Assembly: GCA_040954595.2 (NCBI GenBank)
Contig: CM082582.2
Coordinates: 10,292,001-10,356,000, forward strand
DNA length: 64,000 nucleotides
Direction of reading: 5' to 3'
From: Balanoglossus misakiensis
Taxonomy: Eukaryota; Hemichordata
Part shown: piece after piece, positions 13,801 through 38,899 of the stretch
Numbering within the stretch: position 1 is the stretch's first letter
Layout of the letters: each line of letters begins with the position of its first letter
Notes under the pieces: model-generated
Databases searched by the model: none
What the model was told of the DNA's origin: nothing
The model's input: only the letters and a program-made list of their open reading frames with translations
Made by a program: the position numbers and the translations under genes

Positions 13801-16479
13801 CTGTGGCACCACTATCTTGAAAATAGACTTCATGATAATATCTGAACACCCAAGAGACGTCAGTTTCACACAGAAACAGACACGACTAAGCTCTTGAACG
13901 CCACTGTCGATGATCAAAGAATAAAACAGGAACTCTTGCTTTCGTGACTACTTGCCAATGACCTGCCCAGAGAAATGGGAACAGCCTCTCCTTGTAGACA
14001 AGGAGAAGGCATCAGAATCAAGCCCTCGTTGCTGTTAGTAGACACTAAAAGATGAACAGCACCAATCGGTGACACACTGCTCCCCCTTCTCATCTCTGAA
14101 ATTCCCACTACAGGGAAATCACTTCAAGTCACTTTGAAATTCTGTACAATATGTTAAAAATTACTTGCCCATGAAACTGCCACTGGAGAGAAAAGCTATT
14201 TCTCTTCTGCGACTGCTAATGATAAGGCGTACTAAAAATAGCTCAACCCTATTAGCACACATAGGGCAGTTCTGTTTGTCAGGGTTTCTTCACTGTGTCA
14301 ACTACAAATCTACTATTTCTTTGTTGACTCTGCTCAGAAGGAAAAGCACACATTAATACAGTTTTTTTTACAATTCCAACATGAAACAAAATCAATGAAT
14401 ATCTTTTGATAATTCCAATTATTTTTTAAAATTATTTTTGTATATATATGATGTGAAAAAAGTTAATCAACCTTCCAATTGTGACTTTTGACTATAAATA
14501 TTTAAGCCATTTAAAAAAATAATTTTAATTGATTAACTCCTTGACAAACTAAAAAGCTGATTTTTTTATTTATTTTAACACTACACCAACTACTTTGTGT
14601 AGAATAAAACATTTCATTAAACATCGTCACACAACTTGTAAACTGTAAGCAAACATGCATTTCACGATAATATTTGACACAAGTGATTCTGTGAGATAAT
14701 TACATGATGATCACCATAAAAATTTATATAAATGACCATTTTTTAAAGGGGTGGCTTTTTCTTATCAACCCCTTCAATGAAGCAATAAATCACTGGAAAT
14801 CAAACACTGGCTGCATATAGCAACATTGTCCGTAGTCACCTAAAAGGGAGGGATGTACTGTTTAAAGCAGGGCAGTCCTCTATTCACAGAACAATGCCAT
14901 TTAAACTGAATAACAAAGAAATCTGAAAGGCCAATAAGATGTACACAATGCACATTATACACACTCCACAACAGTCAAGTCACCTTTAAACCCATAAAGA
15001 TAGACAATGTTATACTCTTCTGTGGGTCATATTATATATAATGTCAATCAATCTGTTGTCATTCAGAGTGAGTCTATTGTCTATTACCACTTGTAGTTGC
15101 TACCAGCATTTTTTTTAATTATGTGAGCAACCCACTTATTTTAGGCATAACATCAAAGTTATGCATACCTGAATGCAAATTCTGTCAATTTCTTATGTCA
15201 CACCATGGCAAAAGTTGCTGTAACACATTTTGAATCCATCAGTGAAAAGTGCCAGACAGAAGTCTTTCAAAGTGGGATGGACTAATTAAGTACAAGTAAA
15301 ATGCCTGATATTAATTTTTCATTCAATCTTGACATGCACGGAGAGTGTGACCATAATCCCTGGTTAATATATTACACACATTATCATTTTAATAGTTTGG
15401 TTACAACAATGTGGTGATCAACATTTTGCAAACTACATTTCTTGGCGATTAAAATAACGTAGGGGAGTGTCAACAATCAGATTATAATGAATATTATTAA
15501 CACGCCAGACAAATAATTAGCCATCCCCGTCAAAATGTAATTTGTACACAAGCCATCCATCCCTATACTGCCGTCACGACACAACGATCTATGTCCGGGG
15601 CGGCCGCCATCATGTTCTGAGGAAAAGGCACAAAATCCCACATAATTGCGTACATCGGGCTTTTTCCCCAAAAATTATCCACTGATGAGAAATATATCAC
15701 TGTTGACTTTATAAAAACAATCAAAACACACAAACAAAAGCATATAATTTTATGGGAAACGGCTATTTTAAACTCATGTTCACTCCTTGTATAATTTTAA
15801 GGTTTCTCCCAGAAGCCTGCGCCGTCCTACATCCTGTCGGCGAGAAAAATGCCGAGAAAATGTGGAAAATAACGAAACGATCGCCTAAACCTTCCCCGTG
15901 TTCAAGATCGGTGTTGTTTGTTCGTTTCACACGGAAATGAAGGTCCTGTCGGTTTCAGCAAAGTCATTTTCCGCATCAATGGGTATTTTCGTGATAGATT
16001 TCTTAACAAAACTGCGAAAAATTAGATCAGAGAAACGAACACAACATGTCGGCATTACGACATTTTCATGATGACAGTTCCCAACGAGACTACGTGCATT
16101 GAAATGTCGACCAGCTAAATCTAAGATCGATGCACGCATCATATCATGCAGTAGTTGGCAATATTCAGCGACTCTGTCATGCATTATGGCAAAATATTCG
16201 CGAAAGTAGCATTATGAAAATTAAAATTACGTTGCTGGATCTTCCTTTGGTCTTTTGTGATCTTTTTTTTCTCGCGATTTTAAAGGGGTCCTCGCGAAAT
16301 TGAACATTTGTTGTCAGTGCATCGCGACCGACAGCCTAGCCACTTCCCTCTTTCCCGCACCCCGACATCAAACACATCAAACGCCGCGCACTGCCGTCCG
16401 CTGTCGACAGAGCGTGGCGTTGACAATCATCGCAAATTGACACACAATGAACAATAACAATGAAAGACAAAGAAGACTA

Positions 16480-17080
<601 letters not shown>

Positions 17081-18775
17081 CAAGATTCCTTCTACAGGGG
17101 TGGCTGCGTATTCACGTGTAAGAAACGCGTCTTTTTCGTGCACGTTGGTAATAGACATGTTTATTTTTCTCCTCTACAAAACGACAAGTCCGATTCAAAC
17201 CCTAGTAGAAATGCTGCCCCAAGGCATGTAACAGTTTTTGTTCCGTCTTAAAAAATGCCCAAGATCTCTACGTAGAATTGGGGAATCATTTTTTGTTTAT
17301 TTGGGAAAGCATATAGCAAGTTAGCAACAATGAACTTCTTGTGGCTTTTTCTGAAAAATAAAAAATGTTTGAGAACCATATGGTACAGGTTTATGTCTTT
17401 ATCATTATTTTGGATAAATTACACCATAGGCAGTCGAGAGAGAGAGAGAAAAAAAACCCTGTAATAATCAAAAAGTTTCTAAAAAAAACGCTGCTGAACT
17501 TTTGAACTTAACTTCTGCACGACGCTGTCTATTTATAAAGAAAATAGTAAGGTCAACACCATACAACACAAAATCGTTGATTGCACGAAGCGAACTATCC
17601 AATAAAGTTCCATCAGAGGTCGTCGTTTATCAATGGCCGAGGCCAAACCTGCCTTAGGCCTACTGTTTATCCAATGCATTCAGATTTCAGAGAGAATTCA
17701 TATTTTTTTGTCGTCATCTAGCATTTCTGTGTAACACCTGCTAAATTTTAGGCTAAATTATACCTAAAGTATACCTGGACGAATATACCTTATGCAAGGT
17801 GAACAAGTCCCAGATCATACTAGTACTTGGAACTTTTTGCACTGGTGTACGACACTGCCTGGCATTTCGATCAATCGAGCGGAGCGAGCACGCATCTGTG
17901 AGGGCGTGGCATACGGCGGACACGATGTGAAAAGAGAGCACGGTCGTGACTCAGTCGATAAATATAGGCAGTTCCTTTCATCATAATTCTTTAAGACCTC
18001 CATTTTGGTCCGGGAGAGGTGGATTCACAATAATATTCAGTCGGTCGTCACAACTCCTTGAACTATACACATCCCAAGGGCATAAAATTGTGTATTGAGA
18101 TAATGAGAGAGGACTGTACCAGCGGAACATTGACTAGGACAGATCACGTACACATAACATCATCATGATCATAGACATGTACTAGTACATAAGAAAGCAG
18201 AATGAATGCCTATCGACTGAAAACACACATCCGAAACGATAAGTGGTATCACCTTCATGTCCACAACGTCACGTTTCATGTTTTCCATAATCTTTCTTGT
18301 ATAAATACATGGTGTATTATTAGTGGCTCATCCGACTAAGTTGAAATGCACACTTATCGATGATGTGAGCTAAAGAGCAAGAGCGATCGATTGATTGAAA
18401 CTCGGCCCTATATTCTGGCACACAATGTGAATTTGTGTTTCCAATCACTTGAGCAGACACGTGCACGTGCACGCGCGCCACGCCCACACGCACTCCTTGC
18501 ATTGAGATTTGCTGTAAATGTCCCACTTCTGTTCCTGACGTGTACAATTACGCGCGTAACAACTCACTAGAACGTCAATTGGTAACGACTGGAACACGAC
18601 TTTTTTGTTGTTCTCCCCTGGAAGAGACCTCCTGAATTACTCTAAATGCCAAGTCGACTGTGACGCAGTTATGACATTACTGCGGCGTCTCCGGTGTTAC
18701 CGTGACAACGTATGACCATCGGGCTGTCATCTCGTGACGAGGTCGAAGAAAACTTAACCGACATCTTGGTGATGG

Positions 18776-18776
18776 C

Positions 18777-18813
<37 letters not shown>
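18776..18813. repeat. (ATG)n trinucleotide microsatellite
   Basis: About 12 uninterrupted ATG/TGA units follow an interrupted GATGGCGATG lead. One frame reads as a run of methionines, which is a repeat artefact and not a protein. Confidence 0.95.
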
Positions 18814-18814
<1 letters not shown>

Positions 18815-20090
18815 CGGTGAATCACGACAAATGCAACGTCGATATCACTTTATGTCATTGTATTTCGAACTTACTTCCAAGCTACTACAGTTTCCTTGTT
18901 ATGAACATATAATCCAGTTACAGCAATATAGGGGCTAAAAAAGAGATTGTTTTAAATATCCCATGCAGGTACTTGGGTGAGACACCTGCATCTGCTTTCC
19001 ATATCACCGATTTGAACCAGTTTTGAAAATAGGCAAATACTGCAGCATTAGAACTTTACTTTTTCTGAAATCGTTGTGTTATCCTGTATCAGGTATATTC
19101 TATTAATCCTGTTTCCATCACTACACCTTCCCTGTGATTTGGGAACATGCATAGGTCAGTATGTCGTGGTCAATTTATCACCACCACATACAGGGCACAC
19201 ATAGTATGTAGGCGACACGCGGTCGTTTTGAAACACTCGGCTATGATGATGCGGTGTGCACAAGCCGATGCGACGTCACAGATAGGACGGACAAGGCCGG
19301 ATGGGGCAAATCTTATAATATTATATAGTGAGGTACAAGAGTTGAATGAATTAAAATATTGATAAGAGGTGACGCGCGTGTGGGATTTATCTTTCCCACG
19401 ACCCACTAAGATTACGCACAGTCCTAGTTACTATGAGAGGCGGATTCCGATCTGACCCTGCAGGTCTATGATGATGACTGCAACGGCTGGGCAAATAAAG
19501 GTTAGCGGCTGGCGCTCGTGTTAGCTCGCTTGGCGGTCGATTTACTCGCGGAGATAATCCGCGGTGCCAATTTTTGCACGCTGGAAGCGTTATTATCGCT
19601 AAACACCGAGGAGAATCATCACGACCTGTTTGGAGGAAGGCCAAAAAGGGGATGAAATTGGGTCGAGACTCGCCCTATTCACCTTAATATTTAATTTTAT
19701 CGATTTTGCGTTCTGAGGAACAACCACTTCCAATTTAGAGTGTCTAAGTCTCCTAAATGACCACATGCGACGCACTTTTTTGCCAACCAACTAAAATTTG
19801 TGATTGGCTGGACCTCAACTTTACCTGGTATTTTTCGCGAAAATAATGTGAGTACTCCGATCCCCCCTAAATGAGAACAGAGAGCTTGCACATATTAAAC
19901 TGTGTTGTGAAACTATTAAGATACTCAAGATGACCCAGCCGAGTCCAGGGTTGACTTTGTCGGACAGATAAGGGATGAGAGAAACCAGTGAAGGGGTTGT
20001 GAACATAAGAAAGAAAAACGCAGAGGACACAATCCAGGAATTTTATTTTAAAAGGTCGGTGGAAGTGGGAAGATAACCAGGAAGTGGTGA

Positions 20091-20177
20091 TGACGTAAGA
20101 TCTGAAATCTGAAGAAACAGAGCAAAGTACAGATGATGGTGACGTAAAAAAAAAGCGAAGTGCAGATGGTGACGTTA
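20091..20177 (+). promoter_or_regulatory. Triple CRE-like site within a partly duplicated segment
   Basis: TGACGTAA occurs at 20,091-20,098 and 20,140-20,147, and TGACGTTA at 20,170-20,177. The last two lie in an imperfect tandem duplication whose units begin AGCAAAGTACAGATGATGG and AGCGAAGTGCAGATGG. Clustered ATF/CREB/bZIP-type sites could form a control element for CMIP, about 3 kb upstream. Function is inferred. Confidence 0.35.
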
Positions 20178-22290
20178 AAAGCGATTTGACAATGCGGTGT
20201 AAAGTACTTGTTCTGATCATAGACAGTCTATGCTCTGATTGTAATCACGGTAACTTGTCTGGTTGAACTTGAATATTCTTCTCTTTATGAAGGCGCGAGA
20301 CAAATGCTTGGTTTTACACACACATCTACTCTAGAGAGAGATGTGCAAGGAAAGGTCTTTCACACGCCAAGTCCAACCTTATCCTAAAAAAAGAATGGAT
20401 TCGTGACAAACCATGGTCACTGACTTCACGGCAACAGGTGGTTGAATGCTCTTTTTATAACGAGACTCTTTCTCAGAATGATAATCAACTTGAAGTACTC
20501 AGAACCAATATGTGTTTCACAGTTTCAAAAATTATGACCCTCGTGGGTGCATGTACCAGGAAACAGTAAACGTATGTGTGTGTGAATAACACTGAGGTCT
20601 CAATATTTTGTCATCTGTTGATAACGAAGAATAAAATGCATGGGTATTAATATGTAGTCCATAGAGAATATTATGTCAAAACTCGTATTGGTATTTTGGG
20701 ATATTTTTTCTGGGTTGTGACATTATAGAATATTGGAAGTCGTACATCTCATAGGATCGTATCGCAAAACAAATCTGCTTGCACAGATAAGTGACGGTGT
20801 TATCGCCTTGTCTTGAAGACATCGATCGCATTTGAAGTGTATCAGTTCTTCACACGTCTGGAGTGATGGTGTCAGACACACGAATGACCGGTCCAATATC
20901 GTTGTGGTCGGACTTTTCTGAAACGCGCACCAGATACGTGTTTTTGCCGTGAACAAGACAGTCATTCATCATTTACTCTGCCATGAAGTGTTCATAGGTG
21001 ATTCGCTTTTGGGCAAATACGCTATTCAAGGACCCAATGCGACAATTTGTTGCGTTCGTGCTTCTTGCTATTGTATAATTAGCTATATACCATCCAACGA
21101 TCATAAGCGGGGATTTTTTATGAGGGGTGCGACATGGCGACTAATTTTACATGGGTGATGCCGATGTCACTTGACAAGACTAGTGGGTTAGCTTCAAAGA
21201 AAACGGAAAAGCCTCACTCTTTTGTTGCATTTTAACAAACACAGGGATTTTCAGGGTCGGCGTGGAAAACAACAGGTGATGTTGCCGGGGTAACAAACGC
21301 AGCAAACAAAACAGATCGCACGTCATCACGCCAACTCTTCCTATTCTTTCAAAAATGAAATTATGCATTCTGCCTTGTCTGAGATCAAGGTTTTCTGAGA
21401 ACGCGAATCAAAATATTTCTCGGTAAATATCAGATCTATCAAACGTCACGGTATAGTAGCATGGTTTTTATGGTGGACATGAATTCGAGACTGATAATGA
21501 TTGCAATCCAAGTTCAAAAACCTCTACTATATGACCTTGAACGAGAAGGTCGCTCACTCTGTGTGCGGGTCAAACACCCAAACAAGATAGAATGGAAAGG
21601 CAAAACTCTCAAACGACAACTGCATTCAAGCTCCGAGTCAAGTACAGAATCTAAAAAAACTCATTGCATCCCGGCATACCAATTACCTATCTATCTAGTC
21701 ACATCTGTGTCACTGTTATTGTCGACTGCTGAATTTAGAGTCGAACTTATCGGATTCAACCTTGCAAATATAATAACCAGGTCGCGTTGAAAAGTGGGCA
21801 TGGCATTGAACATAGCAGTCGACACAGAAATTACCAAGTTGAACGCGGCGTATCATTTTGATAGTATTTCTTATACATTTGCAGAACTATAAAATAGGGA
21901 AAACAAAGTTAGAAACTGTCCATGTTACTCCCGATCCCCTTGTCCCTGTCCATTGGATTCGAATTGTAACGAGTATACTGGAGTATAGAGGTACTGCATG
22001 TATTAGACCTCTTGTCGTTCCCTCTGTCTCCTAGCAATTTGTCGCATCATCAGGACAAACGTGATAGGTAAACACAAAAGAGAGAAGGTTTGGAAAGACG
22101 ATATATGTGTTATTATTTAGTTATCCCTTGTAGTTTTACCCAGACCTCCGTTTGCTCCCCGCCCCCAATGGCTGTGTAGAGTACACTGTTATTAAATAAA
22201 CTCCAGGTGAGCTGCGCAGCTTCCCCTCCCCAATATCCTCCGCTCCCTTCCAACCTGGTGCGTTGCCTGGCGACGGGCGTAAGGTTCTAC

Positions 22291-22305
22291 AGCGCCCTCG
22301 AGTGG
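22291..22305 (+). promoter_or_regulatory. CTCF-like motif between CMIP and MBTPS1
   Basis: AGCGCCCTCGAGTGG matches the CTCF core AGCGCCMYCTRSTGG at 14 of 15 positions, in a GC-rich patch at about 22,220-22,350. It sits in the spacer between two unrelated genes, a sensible place for a boundary. Binding is not shown. Confidence 0.3.
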
Positions 22306-23429
22306 CGTCTGTCGGCCCGGGTTTGCAAGGGAGGGGCAGCACCACCATAATATTGATTCCAGTGCCTGTGGCTACCAAAATTCATCATGAAGATGTTTGC
22401 AAAGATAGCATATCGTTAGCAAACTCTTCTCGGGCCCCAAATCACCACATACGGTCCCTTCACGTTGTTTCCATGGTCGGAATATTGACGGCCCACTGCC
22501 CAGATAATTCTACTGGCCGTTCACAAACTTTCTTTTGCAGATGCAGCAAAGCAACTCACGACTTTTGCACAATCAATTACGTCAAATCGCCAAGAGAGCC
22601 CGTATTAGTTGATACGCTAGCTAATTGATTGGAATTATGATCTATAAATAGTTACAGGAGGAAGGCTAATTGGGTGAAAAATTACCACAGAGGTTGACAT
22701 CAACATCTCTTGGGGTCTCGGGTTACAGATAAGCATCTTCGATATAATGACCCACTGCACAGACACTGGAATGACAAGGTCTGTGGTCAAATCATGGTTC
22801 ATAATGACTCGGGTTGCAAGTCAGACTTGAAATTATAAATCCATCATTTTATATCAATAGTACTGATGTATTGAAAAATATCCATGCCCTGTCCATCTCT
22901 CTTTACCCCTCCGACTCTGTCTGTCTGTCTCTCCCCTCTCAAACACATTCATATTTGGACAACAAAGGCGAAAAAAGTTACTGTATGTGGCAAATGGAGC
23001 CACTGTGTCATCCGGTCTTCAAAGGATCTTGTTTTGATGTTCCAATGCGTTTACCAAATAGCCGTCATTAGGTAATACATCGGCTAGAGAGTTATCAATT
23101 ACTCTCCCCCACAAGAAGCCGAATTATCGTCAATTATCGTAATGTCTTTCAACAACACGTACGTGAGGTGAGAGTTACCTATATCTTAATGAGACACGTG
23201 TCGGGGCAACATGTGCAGTGGGAATTCCCGCATTCAATTACCTGGCAAAGCTGAAGATTGTTACCTTGGCAAAGTGCCCCGGGATTCCCCCTGGGGGAGG
23301 GGGTGAAGGACCGAATCATATGCGCAGTACAGTAAATGACAGAACGTGACAGAACATCGTTTTGTTTTGAAACAAAAACAGTTGCTACCCAACATAGAAC
23401 CTTTCACTGAACCAATCATTCTCTCAAAT

Positions 23430-24082
23430 GAAACAATAAAACACTTTTATTTCAAAACACAGGCTGCACTTATCTTTATCTCTGTTCACATTTTTTATTG
23501 AATAAAAATCTTTCACAGATGGAAAACGGAATCAGTCATAAATGACATCTGTGCCATTATAAAACGAAGCGTCACATTGACAAGTTGCTATGTTTGAAAC
23601 AGGTACACTATTCTTAGTGTGCATTTTACTCGCCATGGCTAAACAAAAAAAATCACACAGACACGAATCATAAAATAGGTTACCATACCATTAAAAGTAA
23701 TGCCGGCTGTAGAACTAAAAATATACACGAATCTCACATCATTGTAGCTCACACTTACTAAAAGTAATTAAAGGCTTCACCTGACATATTTGCAAAAGTG
23801 GTAGAAAATAAAACATACATTGAATTCATAATAAGCATGTACGTGACTTTCATAAGGTCCCGTGTGTAATCATTGTGTGGGTTTACATCACATTGTATAA
23901 TATATATAAATGCATATTCTTTTTAAGTATAAAAAAACAAAATGTTTGTACCAAAAGTATCTCCTTCAAAAGTTTCACATTTTGCAGTGTCCATTGAAGT
24001 CTTCGGCAAAACATCCCACACATCATCCGTCAACCTTTGAACTTTGACCGTTCACCCCACAATAGTCTTTTATTTTTTTAAT
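23430..24082 (-). other. MBTPS1: Probable MBTPS1 3' UTR
   Basis: Minus-strand AATAAA signals are seen on the plus strand as TTTATT at 24,069-24,074 (only nine bases past the stop), 23,494-23,499 and 23,446-23,451. The two distal signals would give a 3' UTR of roughly 0.6 kb. The exact cleavage site cannot be told from sequence. Confidence 0.4.
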
Positions 24083-36217
<12,135 letters not shown>

Positions 36218-36432
36218 GGTTCCTTGAGTTCCCATGTGAACGAGGACTGTCCCTCGGAGAGATATCCATTCACTGTGCACTTCTCTGCTACCTTCTTCCT
36301 GTCATTACCTTGGCGCTGATTAAATACACTGTCTTTTCCATCAGTCCACCGTTCTGCAGCCCTCCCACTAGCGACTACATCTCCGAGTTTGTGCGTAATG
36401 AGAAGTCCGTCTCCAACTCATGCCATATTGGC
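36218..36432 (-). other. MBTPS1: MBTPS1 5' UTR part of exon, with a tiny upstream ORF
   Basis: A good acceptor (TTTCTTTACAG then GCCAATATGG) marks the upstream edge of the first coding exon at 36,432, so at least one noncoding exon lies further upstream. Immediately after the acceptor is a two-codon upstream ORF, ATG GCA TGA, at 36,426-36,418. Its effect on translation is unknown. Confidence 0.5.
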
Positions 36433-37806
36433 CTGTAAAGAAATGAACATACAACAGGTATCATGAAAAGAATGGCCCAGCACTGGTTAAACTTTGAGTA
36501 CTGGTTGGGCATGTATTAAAATACAGTACATTCACCTCTATTATGGATGTATATATAGTTGAGTTGTTTGCGCCTGAGAATCATGTGATGTCTGGCTGGG
36601 CAACTACATGGATGTAGGAGGGTGGAAGATAAAAACAGTGAGAGAACACAGCTTGTATGCTCTACTATTAAAACCAGTGACAGTCCCCATACAGGGCTTT
36701 TGCGGCAACGGTAATGAACACTGGCCTTAATAAAGGTTATAGAAATCTGCCCGATGCATTTGGCATTTTTCCTGAATTCAGTGTACATGTAGATTAGAGA
36801 ACTGTTGTGCCACAAAGAATAATTTTGATGGATTTCAATCAATTCTAAATGTTCATATACCCCGCTGGCAAACTCATTTTGCAATACATCAATGAAGCAT
36901 GAGTTTAAATTGGACAGCACATCAGTAAGCAGGTAAAGTACAGAGCTCCTAACATGTACAGCCCTGAGGACTCTGACCCCAACACATCCATCAGGTGCAT
37001 TTATGTGTAGCCCTGCATAATGGAATCTTTGATATAAAGCCCTACCCTGCTGAACTATACAAGCAAAGGATTATTCATTTGTAAGTATTTCCCTCAAGAG
37101 TCAAGTTAGAACCAGTCTGGCTGCCAGCGTCTAATGGAATATTAGCTCATTTTATTTGCTTGTTGAATTGCAACTCTTCTTTTCAGTTTTGTGGTTTCCA
37201 TGAAAGAAAAGGACATAAGAGGAACAATTTTCCCAAACTCAAATATTTCAAAATACTACAATCAGTGAACAATGATGGGTGGTCTCGTTACTTTCACATA
37301 TACTGAATAAAGCATGCATTGGGCTTTTAAAGAACAATGTGTAAATTTTGGTAGTATTCAGTATTTTTGTTAGACTTCCCTTGTTCTATTCCCTGATACT
37401 GACTGATATGTAAATTCAACTTGTCAACACAGCCTATTACTACAGTGTATGTTATTGTTGGAAAAGTGAATTCAAGTCCAGACTAGAATTCCTTTGCAAG
37501 TCAACAATAACAACAGTCGTTACAAAAGTAAAAGGCTAGAGTTCACAAGGAATTTTAACATGCTTTAGTGTGGGGAACAGAGCAAGATAACCTCAGTTGA
37601 TATGATACACATACACTGAACAACAAGTTGCCAAAAATGATGGTGTTCCTCGCTGCAGTCTCAAAAAGATAATACAAGGCTGTACCCTGTGCCAAAACTT
37701 GACGTCGTCTCTACGGCATAGACTAGCCAAACTGTAGACAAAGCCCAGTGTTCCTGCATTGTACCCTATCCCTTGTCTACACTATGTGTAAATTACATGT
37801 ACTCAC

Positions 37807-38810
37807 CAAAACACACGATACGAGTTGCGATGTGGTTGCACACGCTGCGACGAATGAACAACTTCCGCCCAATTCCTGAGCGAGCTCTGCCACTTTCCTC
37901 TTGAAAACCGACCCTGTTACAACTGCATTCACTTCTAGTCACTTACTGTACATATTTATCCTAGAATTTCAAAAATATTGAACAGCAGGCATTTTCCACA
38001 CTCCGGACTTACTTTCACGGCGGACGGTGTCCAACAAAGGTCTCATTCAACTGAAATGTGATTGGCTGGGATCAGGACGCCATCTTTGGCTGTCTAGACA
38101 TCCTAAGTTACTCCTTATATCCTCATTCTACGAAATTCCATCTGTTAGTTCAGGAAAGATGAGACGTAATGTACAGGTATCTTCAATTATAGCGACCAAA
38201 ACTATAAAAAAGGTGTTAATATCTATGTTTAGTTATTAAATTACCACGACATTAATCAAATAAGGACATTCTAATAATCATCTTTGCATAGATTGCACTC
38301 AACTAGGGAGTTTCTAGGGCTTTTGGGGACTTCCGTATATATTTCATGAAAAGTGGCGAAAACAGTGACAGCTGTATGTCATATTACTGGGTGATGTTTT
38401 GGGTATCTTCCATCGAGGCATGGTGATTCTCAAAATTAATATTCACGCCTTGTAAGTAAACGACTCATTGCGCTCCTCTAACGATTATTTTTCGAGCTGG
38501 CAGTGTATCTATTTAGCTCGGCCCCTCACAAACACATTGATGCAACTGATGTGATGTTGGGTGATGGGTAAATTATTGTAGAATACATCCAATCAGACGT
38601 GTTAATTAATGAAAGTTTTTTTCTACAGATGATTCGCCCGACAAAACATGTCTGTCAAAGGCAATAACACTTCGAATCTAAGCAAGAAATGCAATGTTTG
38701 TCTTTTCACAAGTTCCAGTAAAATATGTAAACACAGCTTCAAGGTGTACACACAAGTGATGCTTTGTGGAATGACAATTTTTTGATGTACATTTTCAATT
38801 TATGTTTCAG
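37807..38810. promoter_or_regulatory. Shared promoter region of MBTPS1 (minus) and the C39-like gene (plus)
   Basis: The two genes are head to head. On the minus strand, donors at 37,806 (TTTTG then GTGAGT) and 38,012 (GTGAAA then GTAAGT) are candidate ends of a noncoding first MBTPS1 exon. On the plus strand the C39-like gene has an acceptor at 38,810, so its first exon is upstream; CTT then GTAAGT at about 38,452 is one candidate donor. Between them are an inverted CCAAT box (ATTGG at 38,061-38,065) and a YY1-type CGCCATCTT at 38,078-38,086, typical of TATA-less housekeeping promoters. Exact start sites are not determined. Confidence 0.5.
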
Positions 38811-38899
38811 GTAACATCATTCATAGGAAATAAAACTTACTTCTCAAGGAATATAGCAGTTTATTGCATAGTTATGTAAGCCTCTGGACAACCGTAATC

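Larger units (their letters stand above)
17081..23430. other. Intergenic region between the CMIP promoter and the MBTPS1 3' end
   Basis: I recognise no exon, RNA gene or transposon protein here on either strand. Open frames are shorter than about 120 codons and lack family motifs or splice context. The region holds a TGA/ATG microsatellite (18,776-18,813), a group of three TGACGTAA/TGACGTTA sites (20,091-20,177) and a CTCF-like motif (22,291-22,305). Confidence 0.55.

Noticed and set aside
18712-18912. Open frame with a poly-methionine run
   Set aside because: Entirely explained by the ATG microsatellite.
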